Origin: Diaprepes abbreviatus
Taxonomy: Eukaryota; Arthropoda; Insecta; Coleoptera; Curculionidae
Length of the DNA: 64,000 bases
Assembly (NCBI GenBank): GCA_034092305.1
Contig: JASJET010000187.1
Span: 5,550,501-5,614,500, forward strand
Reading direction: 5' to 3'
Positions 12,290-21,633 of the stretch are shown here, piece by piece. The translations under genes and the position numbers were made by a program. The stretch's first letter is position 1. Every line of letters starts with the position of its first letter. The notes beneath the pieces were generated by a model. The model was not told where the DNA came from, did not search any database, and saw only the letters and a list, made by a program, of their open reading frames with translations.

Positions 12290-12610
12290 TTTACAATGTA
12301 TAGTTGAATCCTAACATTTTACCGATACTATCGACTCCTCTAAAATCTATAATGTATTTAGATTCTAGGTCGTATTTCAGCGGATTATTATTTGTTGTCA
12401 ATAAAAATATCTTATCCTTAGTTTCTCTAGTTGATTTTTTATGGCGGCCAACATAGCTTTATTGATTTCATCTACTTCGTATGCTCTCGGTGAAATCCGC
12501 AAATGTTTTGGGTTAGTGGTGTAGCCGTCTTTCATGTAGGCACATCTATTGTTGCTAGCAACATCGTTAAATATTGAATTATACGTGTAAAATCCAGGCA
12601 GTGCCAGATG
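12290..12610 (-). pseudogene. Minor-capsid-like protein of the virus-like element, tentative
   Basis: Minus strand: a frame with NPKHLRISPRAYEVDEINKA (about 12,450-12,510) passes by frameshift into LLTTNNNPLKYDLESKYIID and DSIGKMLGFN (about 12,310-12,410). The order 'proline, Tyr-Glu, Asp-Glu-Ile' then 'NNN' then 'SIG..LGF' is one I recall from a conserved capsid-associated ORF next to the major capsid gene in insect elements. Its assignment as penton or minor capsid is inference. A G12 run at about 12,250-12,261 lies just downstream. Confidence 0.5.
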
Positions 12611-12769
12611 ATATTTGTTTTATTTAACTCGATGAGTACGGCGCGTCAGACACTTGAGTGTCCTGATCGTGTGAGGGTGTAAGACAGGACGGACAATTAA
12701 ATAACTTACGTTCGGATTTTATTACCTCTCACTTGCAACATTTCAGCAAGCTCATCATCGTAACTTTTC

Positions 12770-13114
12770 TTACACCTTTTGATTGTGATGTTTTATATTT
12801 ACATCTCTGAATTTGCAATAGCAACAAAATATTTTAGTAGGTGTGAGGCTATCGTCTCTTTCGTTCTCATTTACATTATTGCTGAAATAATGTTTACAAT
12901 AATATTGATATTTTAAGATATCGATATCAGTTTTTAGGTGCTCCCAAACTAATGCTACTTCATGTGGAGCAAATGCAATCATTACTTTCTTGGGCATATT
13001 TTTCAACTCTTTTTCCGAAATTTTTTGTAATTCACCAACTGTATGATATGCTTTAAGTGATAGTAATATTTTTGTGTAGATGATACGATCCAGTTGTGGT
13101 GAAATCAATGACAT
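12770..13114 (-). CDS. Unknown 114-residue ORF in the virus-like gene block
   Basis: Intact minus-strand ORF starting at ATG 13114, a few bases after the protease remnant. The protein is mostly helical by composition, has HEVALVWEHLKTDIDIL in the middle and a C-terminal CCYCKF cluster. I do not recognise it. Its position between the protease and capsid-type genes and its orientation suggest it belonged to the virus-like element. Confidence 0.4.
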   Translation of the reverse strand: MSLISPQLDRIIYTKILLSLKAYHTVGELQKISEKELKNMPKKVMIAFAPHEVALVWEHLKTDIDILKYQYYCKHYFSNNVNENERDDSLTPTKIFCCYCKFRDVNIKHHNQKV

Positions 13115-13124
13115 AATTTATGGT

Positions 13125-13470
13125 GATTTTTCGACAAGAAATTTAAACACAAGACTGTCCCAAAATCCTGTTGATGCCCATATGTATAGTAAATAATTTT
13201 CGATGCTTTGGAACCTGTTTGCAAATATCGCTTCAATTCCATGGGAGGGGTTAAATCACCGAAACTATCATAATATGTTACTTTCGAATTGTTTTTTCTA
13301 TATGCTACTCAGTGAGTTCCTACACCCGATAAACTATCTAAATTAACGATTGCTACCCCGTAAAGTCGCGGACTTGTCTAGGTAATGAATCCCTCATATA
13401 CACCCGTCGAAAATGTGCTATTCCATTTTTCTCGGCATAATTTCTTATCGATGTCAGATAATTTCGAGGT
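13125..13470 (-). pseudogene. Adenain-like cysteine protease, decayed
   Basis: A minus-strand frame reads KLSDIDKKLCREKWNSTF, then GVAIVNLDSLSGVGTH, a stop, VAYRKNN, YYDSFGDLTPPMELKRYL and finally QDFGTVLCLNFLS. This is the order of the catalytic His, Asp and Cys regions of adenovirus/Polinton-type C48/C5 proteases: 'GTH', 'YDSFG' and the Cys near 'LCLNFL'. Virion proteases of this type cut capsid precursors. TGA at 13309-13311 falls directly after the catalytic His, and a further stop lies at about 13,375. Inactive as read. Confidence 0.7.
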
Positions 13471-13486
13471 AGAGATCTCATTAGTT

Positions 13487-13705
13487 TTTTGGTTTGTGAC
13501 ATAAAAATAATCTCAAACCTTTACGATATGGCTCTCGAAACAAACCATTTCCATTCAATTTTAAGTACAAACCGGCACCGGTTTTATCCTCACTGTTTTT
13601 TACAGCTTTTACGGCTCGAACAATACCTGCAGCTTCACCGATTCATGATCCCAAAGTCGAAAGCCCGGCAAGTATTGGTACTAGCGGTAACATTCCTCCA
13701 GTTTT
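13487..13705 (-). pseudogene. pX-like virion core protein remnant
   Basis: A minus-strand frame contains GMLPLVPILAGLSTLGS, a stop, IGEAAGIVRAVKAVKNS, then GAGLYLKLNGNGLF and PYRKGLRLFL. A hydrophobic, Gly/Ala-rich segment followed by a Lys-rich helix and the 'GLYLK' tail is the form of the small core (pX-like) protein in Polinton/adintovirus-type elements. It lies between the PLA2-domain gene and the protease, which fits that gene order. One TGA splits the hydrophobic segment. Confidence 0.55.
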
Positions 13706-13939
13706 ATTTTCCTTTTGCCACTTGCCGCTTTCACCGATTTACGTGCTGCTGACAAAGTTATTTTAGATGCTTTCATGATGTTTTTCCCATTACATTTTTT
13801 CCTCCTGCTTTTAATAGCTCTACTCTGGTTGACTAAGAGCTGATCCAAAACCTACTTTGCGTAACGGCCAACTTTTATTGACGCATTTTTCTTTTAATGG
13901 TTTAGCACGACGTTTGCATTTTCTGTGCGTTGTTTTTCT

Positions 13940-14300
13940 TCATTTTGATGATGATGACACACCCATATCGAAACATTGTTTTCCTTTCATAATGTTCGTT
14001 ATTAACCAAGCTCCAATTTTTTCACCTAAACTAGAATCTTTCAATTTTACTCTGTTCCAGGCACTTTGCTCAAGCTCGTAATATGCTCGACGTCTCACAC
14101 TTATATTATCTTTGTTATGTAAAGACGCTAAATCCTGTTTTTTACACGTGGCATTCAAGAGGCTGATTCCCTTATCACCTCTTGTTACACGTTTTATAAC
14201 TTTTCTTCCTGGTTCACAATATTGATAAACGGGGATATGTAGCTCTAATGGTAGCCTATTAATTCACTAATTCACAATTCCGTTTCCAGTTTTACTAGAT
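13940..14300 (-). pseudogene. Parvovirus-type phospholipase A2 domain protein
   Basis: The minus-strand frame reads LPLELHIPVYQYCEPGRK, then RVTRGDKGISLLNATCKKQD, LASLHNKDN and EKIGAWLITNIMKGK (ORF 13940-14158 plus upstream frame). 'YQYCEPG' is the calcium loop and 'CKKQDLAS' the active-site helix of the capsid-linked PLA2 of parvoviruses and adintoviruses, which opens endosomal membranes. The catalytic His of the HD pair is Gln here, the Tyr of the motif is Ser, and two stop codons sit just before LPLEL. Clearly inactive as read. Confidence 0.75.
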
Positions 14301-14383
14301 AAGCGAGACCATCCCCTTCGTATGACTAGCGGCATTTGAATGACGATTTAAGTGAAAATCTTGCTGATAAAATACCAAATTTT

Positions 14384-14935
14384 GTTAACGATGCATATTG
14401 ACGATCTTAAACAAAAATTTCTTATTGACAATCGCGATAAGAAGTCGGGTTCGGATATGAAAAGAAAATAATGCAGAAACACGGTCCCCTACTTCCTTTC
14501 TCTATTCGTGGTTTGTTAATTGGACCATCCAATTGTGAAAAAACTAATGTCATTATTTCACTGTTTACACATCGCCTAGGGCTACATTTCTAAAATGTCT
14601 ATATTTACTCGAAATCACTATATCAATTGAAATGTGAGCATTTAAGGAACATTTTAGCACTCATCAAGAGTCTAAGCTACTATGTTTTTAGTGATTCTAG
14701 TGGCCAATGCAAAACCAAATTCAATATTTATTTTTGATGATGTTATACGTGAAAAACAAGATATTATAAGATCACAGTTTAGCATAGGACGTCGTAAAAA
14801 TATCGACACCTTTTATCTAACGCAAACATCTTTGCGAGTGTCTAAGCAGCACTTTTCACAAAATCTTTTTTGTTACGGAAAGATACCGCAAAGGATTTGA
14901 TAGCTATATATTATTGCAATAAAACGCTCATTTGA
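14384..14935 (+). pseudogene. HerA/FtsK-type genome-packaging ATPase
   Basis: Plus strand. A frame near 14,480-14,580 reads LPFSIRGLLIGPSNCEKTNV. This is a Walker A loop (14522-14545) in which the last Gly before Lys-Thr is Glu. After a frameshift, ORF 14682-14900 gives ANAKPNSIFIFDDVIREKQD, with the Walker B 'IFDD' (about 14,724-14,743), then GRRKNIDTFYLTQTSLRVSK, matching the sensor region. This ATPase packages viral DNA in the Polinton-adenovirus lineage. It is transcribed opposite to the capsid genes. The damaged P-loop and frameshifts make it inactive. Confidence 0.78.
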
Positions 14936-14959
14936 TAGTTGAGACGTCTTTTTTAAACA

Positions 14960-15720
14960 TCATGAATGAAGTGATCAACTTAAAACGTAAACTAGTGCCT
15001 TTAGAAAAAAGTATAAACAAATTCAAGCGGCTAAATAATTAAATGATGTGGAATTGAAAAAGTTTTATGAACCCATTTCTAAGCCACTGATAATTGTATT
15101 TGATGTGGCCAAGCAAGATCAACAACAACATTATCTATTTACAAAATTACATAGTCCCGGTATATCAGTTCAATCGACTCAAATGTCCGTTTTTCCTCAA
15201 CCTGGACATTCTTTTTAAACAGCTACATCTAAACGGCGGCAGCACATTTCAAAACAGGAGATTGGCCAGTCGGTGTTTGATATACACTCAACCTCAAATA
15301 ATACATCCTTCGCATCAACTAACAGCCCAACTTCTAATAGTTTAAATACACACCTGAAAGGATTACGTTTAAAGCCATTTCTACATGGTGTACGTTTTGG
15401 TTCAAAACCAAATCACACCACAAATTTTATTGGTAATTCAAAGGTCTTATACAAAAATGGGAAAAATAATGCAGAATGCGATGGATCACCAGCACCTTAT
15501 CACTTGTAATTTTTAAGAAGGTCCCAAAGTTTAGGCAAGGCACAAGTATTAAGTGATAGTGTACTTACAATGACAATGATATTTTAGAACCCACGAATGC
15601 TATCTACAATTTTTTTTTAAAAGTTATGTGTAGACCAGATGGGACAAACATTTACGAATAATTAATCCTCTGATAAAGGGTACAAAATAAGGTGGTGCTA
15701 TTAGAAGAAAAAATCTTTTC
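14960..15720 (+). pseudogene. Degenerate ORF downstream of the packaging ATPase
   Basis: Plus-strand pieces: a Lys-rich coiled stretch, then DVELKKFYEPISKPLIIVFD (about 15,049-15,105). Further on come FLHGVRFGSKPNHTTNFIGN and, in other frames, NDNDILEPTNAIYN and SSDKGYKIRW (15,380-15,700). A conserved ORF with a coiled N-terminus, a 'YGVR...IGNS' block and a 'IL..TNA' block follows the ATPase in insect elements of this type; I recall it only as a hypothetical protein. Several stops and frameshifts. Confidence 0.5.
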
Positions 15721-15854
15721 AAAAGGCTACAGTTACCCACAAAAAATAAATTATCTCGATGTTCTCATGTACCTGTACTATAATCATTTAAACCTAAATT
15801 TCTAAGTTTGGTTAATAATTTATGTCCATTTTTATCTTTTAAAACTAACAAACT

Positions 15855-16289
15855 ACATTTGCTAAATTATACAGTTCAACATAATTCATATATCTAAAAA
15901 ATATAATAATATTCTGAGCCTCCGAATCTTGCATTTCATATGCGTAAAGTTCAGAACAGGCTGCAAAAATTAATAACTCTTCATACATTTCAATAATTAA
16001 ACTTTCTACTGCGTTAAACCGAAGTCCTACACTCTAATTTCATTTCACACAACCGGATCTTTTATGAAATTAATCTTTTAAAACTTTTTTATTTCACAAA
16101 TTCAGGTAAATTTAGTGTTTTGCCATACATATGACATACATAGGCCGCCTCTTTATATTCAGAAGCCAAATCACAATAATACAGCGCCTATTCTGGTCGA
16201 CCTTTAATTGTATCACTGATGTAATTATTTGCCTTTTCAGTGAACTCATCGCCTGATTTTTTAATTGCACCTTGCAAAACACTATTCAT
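15855..16289 (-). pseudogene. Unknown ORF pair at the right side of the virus-like element
   Basis: Minus strand from ATG 16289: a helical protein with KKSGDEFTEKANNYISD, one in-frame TAG at 16188-16190, then ALYYCDLASEYKEAAYVC and a stop at 16089-16091. After a frame change, a second stretch at about 15,855-16,045 reads SLIIEMYEELLIFAACSELY. The two alpha-helical, Tyr/Glu/Ala-rich parts may be one protein. I do not recognise it. It is the last coding trace before the AAGGTCA array. Confidence 0.4.
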
Positions 16290-16679
16290 ATTTTTTTTTC
16301 ACTTATTTTTTACACCCATGGCACTTTTTTATTGGTGGTGGTGGGCCATATATATGATGACGATATTTTGGTCATAATGAATGTAACAAGGTAAGTTCAG
16401 CTGAAGTTCTTTGTCACACCGATATCGTTCTGGCAGCTTATTCCAAATTTGCTGCATACTGAATGAATCGACATAACTTATCAAACATTCTAGAGGGAAA
16501 AATATTAGAACTTTTTCTTCAAATCACACAAAGTTATTAAATTACTTTGGTAAAAACAAATTACTCTGTCTACATTCTCTACAATTTTATTTTTAGATAT
16601 TTCTCTATTTGATATTTCACACTGAGTGAATGTAAACAGGCTCAAACAGTTTTATAGAAGAATTTGCAAGGTTAGAACC
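16290..16679. other. No gene seen
   Basis: AT-rich spacer between the last virus-like ORF and the AAGGTCA array. Several short runs of A and T; no feature recognised. Confidence 0.5.
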
Positions 16680-16965
16680 GTTTCAAGGTCATTCCACATT
16701 ATTTTAAAAAAATAAAACACCAAAGTCAAGGCCAAACTAATATCATATTGGGGTTGACTTCAAAGACATTTTCAAGAACAAATTCAATATCAAACTCAAT
16801 GTTATACTTAAAAGTCCAGGTCACATCAAGGTCAAGTTCAAGTTTGCATTTAAGGTTACGTTTATGGCCAAGACCAGTTCAAAGTCACGTTTCGTGTCAA
16901 GTTTAAGGTCAAGAACGCGGCCGCGCTCAAGGTCAAGGCCACGGGTGTAGTCAAGGTCGAGGAAT
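16680..16965 (+). repeat. Array of AAGGTCA / TCAAGG motifs (array 2)
   Basis: Degenerate copies of (C)AAGGTCA and variants (TCAAAGTCA, TTCAAGT) become denser and closer to consensus toward the right end. The end phrase AAGGTCGAGGA at about 16,951 matches the end of array 1 (about 1,957). Both arrays have the same orientation. Confidence 0.75.
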
Positions 16966-17704
16966 GGCGGACCCCGGAATGTCCTTTTTACACTACTAAC
17001 GCTTATATAGGAATATTAAGGATAAGAACCTAGCCTTGGAATATGTAAGAGAAATAGTTGTATCCTGCAAATAAATAAAATTCTCCATTTTTAACGACTC
17101 AGTAATAAAAGAAAAATGATTTTTTTTTATGCATGTATTTTTTTGTATTTAAAATATGCTTAATTTATTGTTGCTCTTGTCAGTCAATTTAGAATGGTTT
17201 TAAGGTTAGATTGTGTTAGTAAATTCGGAGGTAAATATTTAAATTTTCTATTCTAAATCTTCGGCAATAAAACTCCAGCTTTCAGTAACCTGTTTCCCCA
17301 TAGGATATATAATAATTTGATAAATGTATGGCTTATATTTAATATACACGGTACGCTGCTAGTTTATGCAAGTAACTGCAAAAAGTTCGCCAAGTCGCTT
17401 CCAATGATGTGGCGTATTTTTCAAATAAATCGCCTTATTCATAAGAAAAATGTTTCAACGGTGTCCACCATATATACATGGGACAGATCAGTGTTTTGAC
17501 TACAATTAACATTAGCAGCTGTAAAATGTAAAAGGTCTATTAGACCATCCGACACCCCTAACTTTACTAGGCACTGAATTTTTTTGGTGTAAGAGCATCT
17601 AGAGCAGTTAGAAACTCATTGGGACGGTCGGGCGATGCCGGTCTTCCTCATTTAGTTTATAATTCAGAAAATAATTTAGTGTGGTCTAATGAAATTTAGG
17701 AGAC
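16966..17704. other. No gene seen
   Basis: AT-rich spacer with no recognisable coding or repeat structure. The open frame at 17317-17499 lacks features. Confidence 0.5.
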
Positions 17705-17707
17705 TTA

Positions 17708-18640
17708 AGCAGCGCGCCCACTGGTTCGGCTCGGTTCAGACCGCTCAGCTCCGCGCAATCGGCCCGTTTTGGTTTACACGTAAATAAATGTGAGCCCGCT
17801 CACTGGTTCCGACCGGCCAGAATGCTTCCGCGCTTTCAGCATCGGCGTCTTCGATTATTCTCAAGAGGGCAAAAATTGCCAAAAGGTCTGAAACCGTTCA
17901 ACTATTTTAAAAATAGAAAGAGGTAGTATATCTGTGGTATAGACGTAGTGTTTGTATTGTTACTATGTCGGACGAAGAATTGATAGAAAATGTGAGAGCA
18001 TACAGAATATATAATAATAATAATATTCTCTATACATAGTTGTTGCCTAATAAACTTGAGGTATATTGTCTAGGCGTTCACGTCACAGTCAAAAAACATT
18101 AGTTATGTCACAAAAATCTGTGATGTAAACGTCAAAATTAATTAATTCGATTATATAATACACTTACTTTAAAGTAACCGCTAAATGTTCCTCTGGTGGA
18201 ATCGATTTTCGAAGGTTAGTGTTTTGTTTCCTGAGCGGCAACATATTTAAAATTTCATAAAATTTTATTCTAGACATTCTCAAATATTTGAAAAACTTTT
18301 CATTGTCGGTCATCAACTCTGGAAATAAATGATAAAATTCGCCGTGAACTTTTCTTTTAAGGTAAATATCATGAACCCAATATCTTCTTCTCCGCTTTTC
18401 CTCCACTTCCTCTTCAACACAGGCTAGAGCAGCCACAACAATATCCTCCTCAGAGTCGGAAGAACTACTCATTTTATTCACTTTTCATCAAAAATAACAG
18501 CTCTAGAATCTCTAATGGTTAAAGCAGTTTTAATCACTGTTTAGTCTGAATAGTGCGGAACCAGTGAGCGGGGGCCATCGACGTTCTGATTGAAGCGGAC
18601 AGAACGGACGGAGCCGAGCCGATTCAGTGGACGCGCTGCG
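17708..18640 (-). mobile_element. PIF/Harbinger deletion derivative
   Basis: 933 bp bounded by imperfect terminal inverted repeats of about 28 bp (left GCAGCGCGCCCACTGG, right reads GCAGCGCGTCCACTGA on the other strand). It is flanked by a TTA target duplication (17705-17707 and 18641-18643), the usual Harbinger target. Subterminal inverted copies of CCGCTCACTGGTTCCG lie near 17,795 and 18,550. Only the 5' part of the transposase remains. The ends are GC-rich against an AT-rich background. Confidence 0.85.
18164..18481 (-). pseudogene. Harbinger transposase N-terminal fragment
   Basis: An open minus-strand frame of 105 codons with an acidic start, then RRRRYWVHDIYLKRKVHGEF, FYHLFPELMTDNEKFFKYLR, MSRIKFYEILNMLP and SIPPEEHLAVTLK. 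This is the N-terminal region that precedes the DDE domain in PIF/Harbinger nucleases (also seen in HARBI1-like proteins). The catalytic domain is missing: the frame ends at about 18,164 and the left part of the element has no coding. It would need a helper to move. Confidence 0.85.
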
Positions 18641-18679
18641 TTAGTTCGCGATGCTAGCTGACTCAGTGGGCTGGCTGCT

Positions 18680-19554
18680 ACTATACGAAAATAGTTAATA
18701 AAGAAAAGAAAGTTGTATACATGTTCTAGGTATTTATAAAGATATGCCACATTTGTGGAAGAAAAATTAAAATATTATTTTAAGATAAATATTAGATACG
18801 ATATTGTTCGCCCAGCATTTCTTTTTTTATATACAACCTGCCACTACGGCTCGGACCAGTCCCATTTTTACCTATTAGAAAACACGGCGTCATGGTAAAT
18901 ATAATAGTTTTGGTATGATCTACAATCGTTCTCCTATAGAGATTTAAAATATCGTGTAGTCTAACAGCCCCTTAAGTTAATGTTGATATTATATGCAGAT
19001 ATAGTTGTTTTTACTGATAATACACCTATTTAATTTCTTTAAAGAACGTTATTTAATTGTTAAAATAATTTACTTCATTCCTAGGCAGACAGCCGCACAT
19101 TAGGGCAGATACTCTCAAAAAATACCGAAACTTTTTTAAAAATGTAATTTGAGAATACCCTTAGTATATTACTTAATTAAAGTAGTAAGTAAGGTATTAT
19201 TTGATAATATTTAAATGCCCCATAACAAACCCAATTCGTTATTACCGTGAAGCGAATTTAAGTCTTGCGGGCTGACCTATTCGGTATTAGTCATTTACGT
19301 GCAATTTTAGAGTAGTTTTGCGCTAAAGTAAATTATTTTTTGGTATTATGTAGCCCTGGAACCTTCATCCTCAGGTATATAACTATATTTTAGAAATGTT
19401 TTTTTCTTCAGTATATAAATAGTTTTAGGTAGCCAGGACAAATTTAGGTATTTAGTCGAATAAATGGAAAATTACTAAATAATAGATATTTTGTTTTGGT
19501 TCTAAGCAATATTAAGCTATGGCTGTAATCTAATAATAATTTTCGGGGTTGTAC
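18680..19554. other. No gene seen
   Basis: AT-rich spacer; no coding or ordered repeat recognised. Confidence 0.5.
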
Positions 19555-20185
19555 GAATCTGAAATTATTTTAAAAAAATTTAATATGGCGGATCCAATAT
19601 GGCAGATAAAAAACTAATTTTGTCCGATTTCTTTCAAAATTGATATGGGGAAGTTTTTGGGATCGCACATTACGAATCTGGAGTTATTTTAAGGAAAAAT
19701 TAAATATGGAGGATCCAAGATGGCGGATTAAAGATTCTATATCTCTCGATTTTGTCTAAAATCAGTATTGAAGGATTTTTGTTAGTGTTAATTAAGAATT
19801 TGAAATATTTTTTGAAAAACTCAATCTGGCGGATTCAATATCGCGTCAAAAACATTTTGCATTTTTCGATTTCCTCTAAAACTCATATTAGGGACTTCTA
19901 AAAGTGCGCTAAAAAGTGAAAAATAACTATACGTTTTTATAAGACATTGAAATATTTGAAGTCGGCGCCAAATTATTTTTAAATGAAATAAATAACTACT
20001 AATATATACAAATTATGGTAAGAAAGCAATTACAAATAAAGTTTTTTTAATCTGTTTATGCGAATCACCATTGTCAGGTATGAATTTGGCGTCGACTTAA
20101 AAAATTTCAATATCTTATAAAAATTTATAGTTATTTTTCACTTTTTAGCACACTTTTAGAAGTCGGTTCAATTTTTTTTTATAAG
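19555..20185 (+). mobile_element. Tandem-repeat/hairpin transposon, copy A (5' truncated)
   Basis: About three degenerate units carrying AATATGGCGGATCC, TTTTGTC(C/T)RAAAT and GAATCTGAAATTATTT are followed by a large hairpin. Its left arm is at about 19,903-19,970 and its right arm at about 20,081-20,150, with a loop of about 110 nt. The element ends in CTTTTAGAAGTCGGTTCAAT, the inverse of the start seen in copy B at 58,499. The start is missing in this copy. No coding capacity, so non-autonomous. Confidence 0.75.
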
Positions 20186-20306
20186 AATTTTATTTGCTGC
20201 TTTTTGCTACTTTACGATATAGATCAGTTTTTAGTATTTGACTTACAGAAAATAACTTGATCCGAATTAGTCATTGTCATTCAAAATTATATATTTCGTT
20301 TTAGGA

Positions 20307-20558
20307 ATGTCTAATACGTTATTTATTACAAGACAAGAACTTTTAAATATAATGCATAGTTCTAGGGAAAATAGTTTCGAGCAACAATATATGTATTTGA
20401 TAAAAGAGCTAGAAAAACGAACGAGTTATCATGTCGAGGATTTAAAAAAGAAATTGAGTAGTTTCAAGATTGAATATAAGTCAAGATGGGCGAACGCGAG
20501 TAGAATAGTAGAAAAATTAAATAAATATAATAAAGACTGGCTTGAGACATCACTTTGA
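20307..20558 (+). CDS. Small intact ORF of unknown function
   Basis: 83 codons from MSNTLFITRQELL to the stop at 20556-20558. A longer frame begins at 20274. The sequence TTTCGTTTTAG just before the second ATG is a possible splice acceptor, so this could be an exon. The protein looks helical, with acidic/basic alternation and a C-terminal SRWANASRIVEKLNKYNKDW segment. I have a vague memory of such 'RW..A....NK.WL' modules at the N-termini of repetitive insect proteins, but cannot name the family. TAATAAAAAAG follows about 10 bases after the stop. Confidence 0.4.
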   Translation: MSNTLFITRQELLNIMHSSRENSFEQQYMYLIKELEKRTSYHVEDLKKKLSSFKIEYKSRWANASRIVEKLNKYNKDWLETSL

Positions 20559-20559
20559 T

Positions 20560-21117
20560 TTGATTTAATAAAAAAGTTTCACATTATTTTGATCAGTATA
20601 TCAAGTGGATTTGACATAAATGCTGAAAAGTACAGGGTATTTGCACTTGAAACTGCGAGATATTTCGTTTCTTTATACCCATGGTACAACATGCCACCTA
20701 CTCTGTTAAGTATTTGGTTCATGGATTAGTAATTGAATCAGTTGCACTTCTCCCTATCTGACAATAACAGAATAAGAGGTGAGAAACAAGGATTTTAAGC
20801 GCTATAGAGAGCATAATTCGAAAAATAAAACAGAAAAAAATCTACCAGGGATATTTCTAATATTCTAAAGTTTCATCCCTAAATAAGTCATATGATAACG
20901 TAACAGTATTATAATATATTATTCACAATGAAGTAATTTTGGAATACTTATAATTCATTTGAATTTATCAATATATATGTAATTAGCTTTGTTTTTAATT
21001 TTTCCAAAATTTCTAAATATTCAAATATTTTTATTCATCACTATTCAATAATTTATCTATATATATATATATATATATAATACAAACCGTACTGTTTCCC
21101 TATAATTTCAGTGGTTA
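20560..21117. other. No gene seen; short (TA)n
   Basis: AT-rich spacer. A (TA)11-12 tract lies at about 21,057-21,079, just beyond the RTE LINE tail. Confidence 0.5.
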
Positions 21118-21633
21118 TCATACTTACTTACTTACTTACTCCGTGGCGTTACAACCCCGTGTGGGTTTTAGCCGACTTGACAATATGCCTCCATTCGTTT
21201 CTGTCCTTTGCTAGCTCCATCCAGTTCTCTACATTCATAGCTTTAAGCGTCTCTTGCTATATTATCCCGCCACCGGAGCCGGGGTCGTCCAAGTGGTCTT
21301 TTTCTAGTTGGGGTTTCTTCCCACATCAGTCTCACTATTCTTTCGTTAGAGTGTCTTATGAGGTGGTCCGTCCACTGGAGTCTTCTAGACTTTATTTCTT
21401 TTACTATGTTGGCGTCTGCGTATAACTCTTCTAACTCTGTTTGTTCTTATTCTATATTGTCCCGTTGCCCCATCCAGTAACGGGCCAAAGATTTTCCTTG
21501 GAATTTTTCTCTCCCAAACTCGCAGTTGCTCTTCGTTTGCCTTTGTTATTGTCCAAGTTTCGCTGCCGTACATCACTACTGGTCTTATAACTGTTTTATA
21601 TAGATTTATCTTTGTTAGTCTTGTTAGTTGTTT

